Virus record (IMG/VR): IMGVR_UViG_3300042922_000413
Location: 1-21,960 of that record
Length of the DNA: 21,960 nucleotides
From: a virus
Strand: one strand, 5' to 3'
The notes beneath the pieces were generated by a model that saw nothing but the letters and a program-made list of their open reading frames with translations, did no database searches and was not told the origin of the DNA. The position numbers were made by a program, and so were the translations under genes. How positions within the stretch are numbered: position 1 is the stretch's first letter; every line of letters begins with the position of its first letter. Positions 5,968 to 14,600 of the stretch are shown piece after piece.

Positions 5968-6522
5968 ATGAACACGACCCCCATCACCGCTCGAGGACCG
6001 CTGTTCCAGCCGGCGTACTACCGCCCCTGGCTCCGGTTCATCGACTCCACCGATGCCGCTGACGGCGGCGCTGGTGGCGGCGACGACAAGGGCAAGCAGG
6101 GCGACGAGGGCAAGACCTTCACGCAGGAGGACCTCGACAAGTACGCCGCCAAGGTCCGTGGCGAGGAGCGCCGCAAGGCATCCGAGCGCTTCGCGGACTA
6201 CGACGACCTGAAGACGCAGGCCGCCGGCGCGAAGACCGTCGAGCAGAAGCTCGAGGAGCTGACCCAGAAGCACGCCGCCGCCGAGGCGCGCGCGCTCCGC
6301 AGCGACATCGCCGCGGCCCACGGCATCAGTGCCGAGGACCGCGACCTGTTCCTCACCGGTACGGACGAGGAAACCCTCACCGCACAGGCGAAGCGCCTGT
6401 CCGAGCGTGAGGCGGACCGGAAGAAGCAAGGCAACCGAGCCCCGAACGAGGGCAAGACCCCCCTGCTCAAGGCCGACGACGAGCGCGCTGCGGTGCGCTC
6501 GCTGTTCGGCGGCGGGCAGTAA
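5968..6522 (+). CDS. Capsid scaffolding protein
   Basis: A 184-residue, strongly charged protein immediately before the major capsid gene, the invariant position for scaffolds. After an N-terminal region and a Gly/Asp linker (GGAGGGDDKGKQGDEGK), residues about 50-110 are a predicted coiled coil (KYAAKVRGEERRKASERF onward, VEQKLEELTQKHAAAEARAL). The basic C-terminus is suited to contact with the capsid. Scaffolds direct procapsid assembly and leave before or during packaging. There is no separate protease gene nearby, so exit may not need proteolysis. The SD before ATG 5968 is weak (ACGGAAC). Confidence 0.85.
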   Translation: MNTTPITARGPLFQPAYYRPWLRFIDSTDAADGGAGGGDDKGKQGDEGKTFTQEDLDKYAAKVRGEERRKASERFADYDDLKTQAAGAKTVEQKLEELTQKHAAAEARALRSDIAAAHGISAEDRDLFLTGTDEETLTAQAKRLSEREADRKKQGNRAPNEGKTPLLKADDERAAVRSLFGGGQ

Positions 6523-6540
6523 CCGGAAGGACCCAACGTC

Positions 6541-7461
6541 ATGGCCGTTTTCGGCACCAACGACGCCAAGGTGCTCATGCCGCGGAACATCGCCGACGGC
6601 ATGGTGAAGGCGTCGAAGACGCTCTCCACCGTCGCGCGACTCTCGCCCCGCGAGCCGCAGCGCTTCGGCACCACCGACTACATCACCTTCAACGACATCC
6701 CCAAGATGGAGTTCGTCGAGGAAGGCGCCGACAAGGCCTCGCAGGGCACGTCGTTCGGCTCCGTGACCGCCAAGCCCCACAAGGGCCAGGTCACGCTGCG
6801 GTTCAACGAGGAGGTGCAGTGGCTGGACGAGGACTACCAGCTCGGCATCCTCCGCGAGGTCGCTGACGCCGGCCAGACCGCGCTCTCTCGCGGCCTGGAC
6901 CTCGGCCTCGTGCACCGCATCAACCCGCTCACCGGCACGGTCATCAACGGCTGGGACAACTACGTGACGGCGACCACGAAGCGCGTCGTGCGCTCCGCGG
7001 GTGTCGACGCAGACGCGGAGGTGCGCGCGGCCGTCGGTCTGCTGGTCAACGACAGCAAGACCGTCAACGGCTTCGCGATCGACCCGAAGCTCTCGTGGGA
7101 CCTCGCGGGCCTGCAGGCGCTGTCGGGCGGCCAGCCCACCGGCACGCCCCGCTACCCGGGCCTCGGCTTCGGCACCGACATCACGGACTTCCTCGGAATC
7201 CCGTCGGCGCAGGGCGACACCGTCTCCGGCCTCCCGGAGGCCGCTGCGGACACCCGGGTGCGAGGCATCGTCGGCGACTTCCAGAACGGCATCCGCTGGG
7301 GTGTCCAGCGGGAGCTGCCCGTCGAGATCATCCGGTACGGCGACCCGGACGGTCAGGGCGACCTGAAGCGCAAGAACCAGATCGCGCTCCGTCTCGAGAT
7401 CGTCTACGGCTGGTACGTCTTCGCCAACCGCTTCGCCGTCATCGAGGAGGCCGCAGCATGA
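6541..7461 (+). CDS. Major capsid protein (HK97 fold)
   Basis: A 306-residue protein after the scaffold, with GGAAGGA upstream of ATG 6541. The start MAVFGTNDAKVLMPRNIADG, the TVARLSPREPQRFG segment, the E-loop-like VTAKPHKGQVTLRFNEE, and the C-terminal RLEIVYGWYVFANRFAVIEE fit the small HK97-fold capsid proteins of actinophages. There is no N-terminal delta domain; the separate scaffold gene replaces it. The protein would form the hexamers and pentamers of the head. Its stop overlaps the next ATG (ATGA). Confidence 0.9.
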   Translation: MAVFGTNDAKVLMPRNIADGMVKASKTLSTVARLSPREPQRFGTTDYITFNDIPKMEFVEEGADKASQGTSFGSVTAKPHKGQVTLRFNEEVQWLDEDYQLGILREVADAGQTALSRGLDLGLVHRINPLTGTVINGWDNYVTATTKRVVRSAGVDADAEVRAAVGLLVNDSKTVNGFAIDPKLSWDLAGLQALSGGQPTGTPRYPGLGFGTDITDFLGIPSAQGDTVSGLPEAAADTRVRGIVGDFQNGIRWGVQRELPVEIIRYGDPDGQGDLKRKNQIALRLEIVYGWYVFANRFAVIEEAAA

Positions 7462-7745
7462 CCCAGTTCAAGACGGAGCAAGGCGTGATCGTCGACGTCG
7501 ACGACGAGCTCGCCGCTCGCATCGGCGGGAAGTGGAAGCCGGTCGGCGTCGACGAGCAGCCGGAGGGCGACCCCGACGCCTCGTGGACGCTGCCGCAGCT
7601 CAAGACGTTCGCGTCCGAGCACGGCATCGACCTCGGCGGCGCGAAGACGAAGCCGAAGATCCTCGCGGCGATCACCGAGTCGGACACGTCCGACGAGGGC
7701 GACGACGAGGAGACCGACGAGGACGACGAGTCCTCGGACGAGTGA
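7458..7745 (+). CDS. Small head-region protein with SAP/HeH-like helix pair and acidic tail
   Basis: A 95-residue protein starting at the ATG that overlaps the capsid stop, with GAGGAGG 8 nt upstream. Residues 1-30 may form a small β unit (QGVIVDVDDELAARIGGKW). LPQLKTFASEHGIDLGG onward to KPKILAAI resembles the helix-extended-helix fold (SAP/Rho-N-like) often found in small phage proteins at this locus. The last 25 residues are almost all Asp, Glu and Ser. It may be a head decoration or connector accessory protein. The function is inferred from position. Confidence 0.7.
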   Translation: MTQFKTEQGVIVDVDDELAARIGGKWKPVGVDEQPEGDPDASWTLPQLKTFASEHGIDLGGAKTKPKILAAITESDTSDEGDDEETDEDDESSDE

Positions 7746-7762
7746 ACGGAAGGGGGGCGGTC

Positions 7763-8236
7763 ATGACCGTCGAACTCGCGAAGATCGCGATCGAACTCGG
7801 TCGGGCCGCCCCCGACCCCGACACCGCTCTCGCCGAGCAGTGGCAGCTGTGGATCGATGACGCCGAGATGCTCATCGAGGACCGCGCTGTCGAGCTCGGC
7901 AAGGAGATGCCCGACCAGAAGAAGGTCGACTACGTCGTCCGGCAGGCGGTGGTCAAGCACATCCGGAAGCCGGACGACGCGACACAGGTGACCGTGTCGG
8001 TCGACGACGGCTCGTCCTCGAAGACGTACCAGTCGGGGCAGGGCCGCGTCGTCATCCTCGACGAGTGGTGGGCGCAGCTCGGGCTTGTGAAGGCGAGCGG
8101 CGGCGCGTACGCGTTCGACACCGCGCCCGGCCGCGGCTCCCGGCACGTGCCCTGGTGCAACCTGCTCTGGGGCGCGACCTACTGCTCGTGCGGTGCTGAC
8201 ATCGCCGGCACCCCGATCTACGAGAACCGACCGTGA
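7763..8236 (+). CDS. Head-tail adaptor protein
   Basis: A 157-residue protein with GGAAGGGGGG before ATG 7763. It is the first gene of the connector block and fits the gp6/gp15-type adaptors that bind the portal ring: a helical N-terminal half (LAEQWQLWIDDAEMLIEDRA, KVDYVVRQAVVKHIRKP), then a β-rich part (ATQVTVSVDDGSSSKTYQSG). The C-terminus carries three cysteines in CNLLWGATYCSCG, unusual for an adaptor. The stop overlaps the following GTG. Confidence 0.75.
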   Translation: MTVELAKIAIELGRAAPDPDTALAEQWQLWIDDAEMLIEDRAVELGKEMPDQKKVDYVVRQAVVKHIRKPDDATQVTVSVDDGSSSKTYQSGQGRVVILDEWWAQLGLVKASGGAYAFDTAPGRGSRHVPWCNLLWGATYCSCGADIAGTPIYENRP

Positions 8237-8658
8237 CAGACCTCGGCGCGGACATCGCCGCAGCACTCCCCGATCTCCGAGCCGCCGCTGAGTCGAAGAT
8301 GGTCGACACCTGCACCATCGTGGAGGTCAAGACCAGCGGCGACCCCGACCCGGAAACCTCGCTCCCCGCGGAGACCCGCACGACGGTCTACGAGGGCCGA
8401 TGCGAGTACCGCGCCGCCGACACCCAGGCACGCTCCGTCGACTCCGCCGGCCGCCAGCTCGTGCAGCAGGGTGCCGTGCTGAAGATCCCAGTCGACGCCG
8501 CCGGCTCAGCAGCGGTCCGGGTCGGCCACATCGCGACCATCACGCTCGCCACGAACGACTCTGCCACGGCTCCTGTCGTCGTCACGGTGAGCGGAACACA
8601 CCAGCAGACGTACGCGACCGCGCGTCGGCTCCCCGTGGAGGTGACCAGCAGTGGCTGA
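8233..8658 (+). CDS. Head-tail stopper protein
   Basis: A 141-residue β-rich protein with the motif pattern of stoppers: an MVDTCTIVEVKTSG opening, then YEGRCEYRA and VGHIATITLATNDS. This type is annotated in actinophages as head-to-tail stopper, which plugs the connector after packaging. It starts at a GTG that overlaps the adaptor stop by 4 nt and overlaps the next gene by 8 nt, so it is tightly coupled in the connector block. Confidence 0.75.
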   Translation: MTDLGADIAAALPDLRAAAESKMVDTCTIVEVKTSGDPDPETSLPAETRTTVYEGRCEYRAADTQARSVDSAGRQLVQQGAVLKIPVDAAGSAAVRVGHIATITLATNDSATAPVVVTVSGTHQQTYATARRLPVEVTSSG

Positions 8659-9067
8659 CGCCGTCACCATCGATGTCTCGGAGTTCGACAAGGCCATCGC
8701 CTATCTCGGCCAGCTCTCCGCCGAAACGCTCCCGTTCGTCCGCAAGGCGGTGCAGGTCAACGTCACCCACGTGAAGAACGCGTGGCGGGAGAAGCTGCAG
8801 GGCACGCCCTCAGCACCCCGCGTGCCGTACTCGATCACGTACGACACGAAGGAACTCGCCGACGCCGTCGAAGCCGAGATCGGCGCGACGAAGGGCACCG
8901 GTAACCAGGGCGGTGTCGCGTTGCTCCTCGAGTACGGTGCGCCGAACAACCCGTCACGGCTCCCGGCGCATGGCTACGGTCTCGCAGCGCTGCAGGAGAA
9001 CGTCGAGGACCTCGAGGCGGGCGTCGGCAAGGCGATCGACGACGGCCTGAAGGCGATCGGATGGTGA
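8651..9067 (+). CDS. Tail completion / HK97 gp10-like connector protein
   Basis: A 138-residue protein in third connector position. It opens with a helix pair (FDKAIAYLGQLSAETLPFVR, VQVNVTHVKNAWREKL) and contains GGVALLLEYGAPNNPSRLPA, which resembles the conserved E-x-G-x-x and P-x-R-P segment of the HK97 gp10 family. Such proteins join the tail tube to the head connector. GTG 8651 has GGAGG 9-10 nt upstream within the stopper gene. Its stop overlaps the next gene's start region. Confidence 0.75.
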   Translation: MADAVTIDVSEFDKAIAYLGQLSAETLPFVRKAVQVNVTHVKNAWREKLQGTPSAPRVPYSITYDTKELADAVEAEIGATKGTGNQGGVALLLEYGAPNNPSRLPAHGYGLAALQENVEDLEAGVGKAIDDGLKAIGW

Positions 9068-9507
9068 GCGCAGAGTTCGACGAGACCGTCGCGCTCCGAG
9101 CGCTGGTCGAGTCCGTCCCACAGCTCGCCGGCCGCGTCGGTGTCGGTGCGGCGCCGACCAGCGGCGACGGCAAGGTGCTCACGCCGCCCTACGCGGTCCT
9201 CACGCTGTCGAACGAGGCGACCGAGACCGACCGGTTCTCGAGTCCGGTCGCCGCACGCCGCCCGTCCTGGATCCTCCACGCCGTCGGCACGTCCGAGCTG
9301 GGGGCGATACAGGTCCTCGGCTGGATTGACGGGCGCCTCCGACCGGGTGGTCGCGGCGTCGTCCCCGTCGTCCCAGGGCGCGCCACGAAGCGCATCACCC
9401 GCCTCGAGCGCCCGGGCAACGCCGAGGACGACGCCGTGCAGCCGTCCGTCTGGTACGCGATCGCCGTCTACGGCTTCGAGTCCAACCCCGCACGCCCCAC
9501 CACCTGA
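9061..9507 (+). CDS. Tail terminator protein
   Basis: A protein of 148 residues from ATG 9061, or 147 from GTG 9064, whose GTGA overlaps the upstream stop. Position and composition match gpU-like tail terminators: APTSGDGKVLTPPYAVLTLS, then RPSWILHAVGTSELGAIQVL, the αβ layout of that family. These cap the growing tail tube and join it to the head. It is followed 13 bp later by a small disordered-tail protein and then by the major tail protein, the standard order. Confidence 0.75.
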   Translation: MVSAEFDETVALRALVESVPQLAGRVGVGAAPTSGDGKVLTPPYAVLTLSNEATETDRFSSPVAARRPSWILHAVGTSELGAIQVLGWIDGRLRPGGRGVVPVVPGRATKRITRLERPGNAEDDAVQPSVWYAIAVYGFESNPARPTT

Positions 9508-9520
9508 ACTGGAGATCCTC

Positions 9521-9892
9521 ATGCGAGAGAAGCCCCTCGTCGAGAAGGTCGACGTCGTGATCGGTCAGGACGGCGATGAACGCCTCGTGACCGTCGCGAA
9601 GGCGACCGCCGACCGCTGGCCTGACGTCTACCGGCCCGCGGAGACCGCAACCGGGAAGCCGACTGCGGCCGCAAAGCGAGCCGTCGACGACACCGACGAG
9701 CCGCCCCAGGACTCGAAGGCGGACAGCGCCAAGCCGCGGCGCCCCCGGGCAAAGAAGCCGCCGGCGAGCAAGGACACCGGCCCGAAGTCGCCGGACGAGC
9801 TGCCCGCGGCCCCCAACACGTCCCCGGCGACCGCCGTGGCCGACACCACCGCCGGTGACGCCGGCGTGACCACGGAAGGAGTCACGTCGTGA
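9521..9892 (+). CDS. Small protein with disordered Lys/Pro/Ala-rich tail
   Basis: A 123-residue protein with GGAG 7 nt before ATG 9521. Residues 1-45 look folded (MREKPLVEKVDVVIGQDGDE, then a VAKATADRWPDVYRP segment). Residues about 46-123 are low complexity, rich in Lys, Pro, Ala, Ser and Thr, and surely unstructured. Its place between the terminator and major tail genes suggests a minor virion or assembly role, but no function can be read from the sequence. Its stop overlaps the major tail GTG. Confidence 0.65.
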   Translation: MREKPLVEKVDVVIGQDGDERLVTVAKATADRWPDVYRPAETATGKPTAAAKRAVDDTDEPPQDSKADSAKPRRPRAKKPPASKDTGPKSPDELPAAPNTSPATAVADTTAGDAGVTTEGVTS

Positions 9893-10392
9893 CTCGCGAT
9901 CTCATCCTGCCCCCCAGCGTCGACGTCGACGGGAACTTCGCGCTCCTCGCGGCCCCGAAGTCGGCGATCACCACCTGGCCGCCCACGCTGGCGGATCTGA
10001 AGGCGGCGACCACCGTCGACATCACCTACTCCCTCACCACGGATGGGTGGACCCACGGGAAGGCGCAGGACGCCACCACCGACCCGCGCTTCGCGCTCCG
10101 GCAGGTGCTCGGCGGCTTCGGGCCCGTCACCCACACCGCATCGCTGACGTACGTCTACGGCGGCGACGAGGACGAGGCCGACCCGCTGCTGCAGGAGGGC
10201 GAGGAGTACATCCTGTTCGCCCGCTACGCGACTCCGTGGGAGGAGGACTTCGCCGCCACCGACAAGTGGGACATCTTCGACGTCATCGCTGGCACGAAGG
10301 TCCGCAACACCGCGTCGGGCGGCAAGTTCACGAAGACGCAGGCGCTCGCGCCGCGCCGGAACGTGCTCGAGGACTACACGCTCGCCGCGTAG
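9889..10392 (+). CDS. Major tail (tube) protein
   Basis: A 167-residue protein from GTG 9889, with the strong SD GAAGGAG 8-9 nt upstream. It has β-strand-rich segments (TTVDITYSLTTDGWTHG, VTHTASLTYVYGGDEDEADP, EYILFARYATPWEEDF), typical of tube-forming tail proteins, and ends TQALAPRRNVLEDYTLAA. Identity is supported by location between the terminator and the chaperone pair and by the strong hairpin after its stop, a common place for transcript attenuation after a highly expressed structural gene. No Ig-like extra domain is present. Confidence 0.82.
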   Translation: MTRDLILPPSVDVDGNFALLAAPKSAITTWPPTLADLKAATTVDITYSLTTDGWTHGKAQDATTDPRFALRQVLGGFGPVTHTASLTYVYGGDEDEADPLLQEGEEYILFARYATPWEEDFAATDKWDIFDVIAGTKVRNTASGGKFTKTQALAPRRNVLEDYTLAA

Positions 10393-10408
10393 CCCTTCCC
10401 CGCAAGAC

Positions 10409-10446
10409 ACGCGGGCGGCAGTCCTCCCCGGAGCTGCCGCCCGCGT
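10409..10446 (+). terminator. Strong hairpin after the major tail gene (terminator or attenuator)
   Basis: ACGCGGGCGGCAG (10409-10421) is perfectly complementary to CTGCCGCCCGCGT (10434-10446): 13 bp around a 12-nt loop that may pair further. No T-tract follows, as is often so in actinobacterial terminators. Located 16 bp after the major tail stop, it probably limits readthrough or stabilises the upstream mRNA. Confidence 0.7.
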
Positions 10447-10482
10447 CCACACCACCATCCGGGAGATCCGGGGAGGATCATC

Positions 10483-11130
10483 ATGGGCAACATCGCCAAG
10501 GCCCGCGAGGGCTACAAGCCGCCGACAGGCACCGTGCAGGTCGTGCTCGACGTCGAGCTCGCGCGCGAACGGAACACGCTCCTGCAGCAGCAGGCGCAGG
10601 AGGAGCAGACGCTCTCCACGGAGATCGACCGCGTCGCCGCACCAGCCGCCGGTCGCACCGTCCCGCCGAAGCTGAAGAAGCTGCGCGACGAGATGGTCGC
10701 GCTGCAGCAGCGACACCGCGAGCAGCTCGAGGCGCTGACCGAGCGCGAGCGGGAGCACCTCCACAAGCTCCACATGACCAAGCTCGCCGGCGTCGAGTGG
10801 AGTGACCTCGCCGACAAGTTCCCGCCGCGCCTCGATGTGCAGTTCGACATCGACCTCGGCTACAACCACCACGCCGTCGCAATCGCGGCCGCCCGCCGGT
10901 CCACCGTAGACGTCAAGGAAGCGCTGCCCGAGGGGGCGAAGCGCGACCCCGAGCAGACCTACGTCGAGGTGGGAGGCGTCGTCCACCGCGCCGAGCCGCT
11001 CGACGAGGACGACTGGAACTACATCCTCGAGATCGCGTCCGGCTGGGACATCTCGAACATCATCAACCTGCAGATCAACCTCAACGTGCTGCAGGCGTCG
11101 AACCGTCTGGGGCGACTGAAAAAAGACTGA
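10483..11130 (+). CDS. Tail assembly chaperone, short form (gpG-like)
   Basis: A 215-residue protein with GGGAGGA before ATG 10483. It sits between the major tail and tape-measure genes, where lambda G/GT-like chaperones are found. It is helical, with a long coiled segment (residues about 25-105: LLQQQAQEEQTLSTEIDR, MVALQQRHREQLEALTERER), then a more compact C-terminal part ending NRLGRLKKD. The stop TGA (11128-11130) lies just after an A6 run at 11119-11124, at which a -1 shift would enter the next open frame. Chaperones of this type coat the tape measure during tail assembly and are absent from the virion. Confidence 0.78.
   Translation: MGNIAKAREGYKPPTGTVQVVLDVELARERNTLLQQQAQEEQTLSTEIDRVAAPAAGRTVPPKLKKLRDEMVALQQRHREQLEALTEREREHLHKLHMTKLAGVEWSDLADKFPPRLDVQFDIDLGYNHHAVAIAAARRSTVDVKEALPEGAKRDPEQTYVEVGGVVHRAEPLDEDDWNYILEIASGWDISNIINLQINLNVLQASNRLGRLKKD
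11119..11125 (+). other. Programmed -1 ribosomal frameshift site (A6 run)
   Basis: In the zero frame the mRNA reads CTG AAA AAA GAC TGA. A tRNA-Lys on the second AAA can slip back one base and still pair AAA, after which translation continues AGA CTG ACC GAG in the downstream frame. That frame is open from here to 11639 and has no ATG/GTG start with an SD near its beginning. A6 runs are very rare in DNA this rich in G+C. A possible 6-bp stem CTCGCG/CGCGAG (11139-11144 and 11167-11172) lies 14 nt downstream. Confidence 0.72.
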
Positions 11131-11639
11131 CCGAGGACCTCGCGCTGCGGGCCCTGGTGACGCTGTCGCGAGACACCGGCCGGTCCGTCCGCAAGCTGCA
11201 GGGGTGGGAGCCGTCTCAGCGCACCGTGTACGAGCACGACGCGCAGGGGCGGCTCTCGTCGTCCACCACGACCCTCGAGTCTGAGTTCGGGCCCACCGAC
11301 ATCGAATGGCTCACCGCTCTCCTCGAGGTGGAGCGCGAGGAGGGCGGACACGGGTTCCTGATGTCCGAGGCGACCAGCCCGGACGCTGACCCAGACCTCC
11401 CCGACTCCCACTACCGGTTCGTCGCCGGCACGCCGCAGACGACACCGGAGGGTGACCTCGTGTTCTCGCCGACGTACGACCTCGCCGAGCGGGCACGGCT
11501 GAACTTCGTCGCCGACCTCCGCAAGGAGGAACGCGACCCACACGCCGGTCTCGTCGTGCCCGTCCACCGGGTGCGCGTCGAGCCGAAGGGCGCTCGCAAG
11601 CGTCGGCGCCGCAACACCTCTCCGCCTCCGACTGACTGA
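11124..11639 (+). CDS. Tail assembly chaperone extension (gpT-like), made by -1 frameshift
   Basis: The downstream frame adds 171 residues to residue 214 of the short chaperone, giving a predicted 385-residue fusion. Its opening (LTEDLALRALVTLSRDTGRS, then VRKLQGWEPSQRTVYEHDAQ) resembles the second ORF seen between chaperone and tape-measure genes in other actinophages. The C-terminus is basic (KGARKRRRRN), possibly contacting the tape measure or nucleic acid. The first in-frame conventional start is GTG 11157, but it has no SD and would drop the conserved-looking LTED opening, so frameshift expression is favoured over independent translation. Confidence 0.65.
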   Translation, partial: RLTEDLALRALVTLSRDTGRSVRKLQGWEPSQRTVYEHDAQGRLSSSTTTLESEFGPTDIEWLTALLEVEREEGGHGFLMSEATSPDADPDLPDSHYRFVAGTPQTTPEGDLVFSPTYDLAERARLNFVADLRKEERDPHAGLVVPVHRVRVEPKGARKRRRRNTSPPPTD

Positions 11640-11672
11640 CGCCCTGCTCGGGGCAGAGAGAGCAGGTGCTCC

Positions 11673-14600
11673 GTGCCCTTCGGATCCGACCGCAGTGTGA
11701 AGCTCACCGTCGCAGCGTCGATGGACGGGTTCTCCAACGAACTCGCCCGCGGTGAGCGTGCGGGGCAGCAGTTCTCGAAGTCGATCGTCGCGAACGCGAA
11801 GCAGGCAGCGACCAGCCTCGCCGCGGTCAAGGACGAGGCGAAGGAGGTGGCGGTCCCGCTCCTCGCGATCGGGACCGTCGCCGCCGCCGGCGTCGCGTAC
11901 GCGGTGAAGTCGTACGCCGACTTCGACGAGAGGATGTCGTCGGTCAAGTCGCTGTCGCACGCGACCGCGGACGAGCAGCGGCAGCTGAAGCAGGCCGCGC
12001 TCGAGACCGGCACGGCGATCGGGTTCTCGGCGACGCAGGCGGCCGACGCGGAGATCGAACTCGTCAAGGCCGGCGTCCAGGCCAACGACATCTACGGCGG
12101 GGCGCTGTCCGGCTCGCTGAAGCTCGCCGCCGCTGGCCAGATCGACGTCGCGGACGCTACCTCGATCGCCGCGTCGACGATGGTGCAGTTCGGGCTCAAG
12201 GGCCGCGACGTGACCCACATCGCCGACCTGCTCGCAGCCGGCGCCGACAAGGCGCTCGGCGGCGTCTCCGACCTCGGCGAGGGCCTGAAGTACATCGGCC
12301 CCGTCGCCGCCTCGTCGAACATCTCCCTCGAGCAGACCGTCGGCACGATGGCGCTGCTCGCGCAGAACGGCATCCTCGGCCAGCAGTCCGGCACCGGCCT
12401 CCGCGGCGTGCTGCTCTCCCTGACTGCGCCGTCCAAGATCGCGTCCGACACGATGAAGCAGTACGGGATCAACGTCTACGACGCCCAGGGCAAGTTCATC
12501 GGGTTCAACGGGGCAGCCGAGCAGCTGCACACACGCCTCGGACGCCTCGGCGACGCAGAGCGCGACGCCGCCCTCGGCCGCATCTTCGGCAACGAGCAGA
12601 TCACCGTCGCCACGATCCTCATGAACGGCGGCGCGGACGCCGTCGACAAGTGGACGAAGTCCGTCAACGAGCAGGGCTTCGCGACCGAGCAGGCCGTCGG
12701 CAAGATGGACAACCTCAACGGCGACCTCACCAAGCTCAAGGCCACCTTCCAGACCGCCGCGATCGTCACCGGCGAAGCCGCAGACGGCCCACTCCGCGCA
12801 GCCGTGCAGGTCGTCACCGACCTGCTCGACACCTACAACCAGGCCCCGGGCGCAGTCCAGGGCGTCGTGCTCGGAGTCGGCGCGCTGACCGCAGCGGTTG
12901 CCCTCAGCGGCGGCACGATGCTGATCGCTGTGCCCAAGGTCGTCGCCTTCGGCGCCGCCCTGCAGACCCTCTCCGCATCCCGCATCCCCGGCGTCTCCCG
13001 TGCCGCTGGCGCGGGTCTGAAGGCGGCGTCCGGGCTCGGGCGCGGCCTCGCAGCGACCGCTGGCATCCTCCTCGGCCCGTGGGGCCTCGCGATGGCTGCC
13101 GGCGCGCTCGCGGTGAACTCGATCATCGTCGCAGCCGAGTCGGGTGCGGTCTCGCAGGAGAAGCTCACCAACGCGATCTCGACGACCGTCGACGCGTCGA
13201 AGCTCCTCGACCTCGCCGGGCAGCGGTCCGGCGTCTCGAAGTTCCTCGCCGGCGACATCAGCGAGAACCTGAAGGACCTGCCGCGAATCATGAAGGACCT
13301 CGGCGACGAGGGCTTCACGACCGGTACCGTCCTGCGCGTCGTCGGAGACGACTTCGCGTCCCTGGTCAACTCGAAGAAGCAGTACATCGCGGTCGGCACC
13401 CTGAAGGAGGAAGCCCGGTCGATCGAGAACGTCGGCAAGGCGCTCTCCCAGGTCGCGCAGGCAGACGCCCCCGCCGCATCGAAGGCGTTCTCGGATCTCG
13501 TTGACCAGCAGAAGCTGACCAAGGACCAGACCTCCCAGCTCATCAACCTGATGCCCGACTACAAGGCCGAGCTCACGAATCAGGCCACGGCGCTCGGCAT
13601 CTCGGCGTCCAAGTCGAACCTGCTCAAGCTCGCCATGGGTGACTACGAGGGCGCGGCGAAGTCGGCGAAGAACCCGACGAAGGAGAACGCGGACGCCCTG
13701 CAGCAGATGGACAAGTCTGCGGAGGACGCCGCGAAGGCGATCCAGGACACGGCCAACGCGCTGAAGAACCTGACGTCGCCGACGTTGGACGCCCGGGAGG
13801 CCAAACGTCAGTTCCAGGCTGCCGTGGACGGGGTAACGGCCTCCGTGAAGGAGAACGGCGCGACGCTCGACATCTCGACGGAGAAGGGCCGCAGCAACCA
13901 GGCGGCGCTCGACGGGATTGCGCAGTCCGCGGAGAACGCTGCGGGAGCGATCTACACCCAGACGGGGTCGCAGGAGCAGGCGACCGCGGCGATGGAGCAG
14001 GGTCGCAACGAGCTGATCGCGGCTCTCGGCCAGTACGGGATCACCGGGGATGCTGCACAGGCGTACGCCGACAAGATCATCGGCACGCCGACGGACTGGG
14101 CGACGTTGTTCCAGAACAACGCGCCGCAGGCAGCCGCTCCGGTGAGCGACTACCAGGCGAAGCTCGACGCGCTGCCGAAGGAGAAGCGCACCCAGGTCAA
14201 CGCGGCGACAGCGGTCGCGCAGCAGGCGCTGCAGAACGTCGCGAACACGCTCCTGGGCATCCCGACGCAGAAGACGATCACGATCACCACGAACCGGGTC
14301 GAGGTCGCGACGCCGAGCAACACCAACGGCGTCTTCAAGAACGGGAAGGCGACTGGCGGCCGGATCGTCGGGCCGGGCACCGGCACGTCGGACGACATCC
14401 CGATCTGGGCGTCGAACGGCGAGTGGATGATCCGTGAGTCTTCGGCCTCGATGTACGGGCCGCAGATCATGCATGCCATCAACCAGGGGATGTTGTCGAA
14501 GCAGCAGCTCATGTCGGCGATGGCCGGCGCGCGCGGGTACGCGAGCGGCGGGCAGATCACCCGGGCGTCGTACGCCCCGCCGTCCTCGGCGCCGATCATC

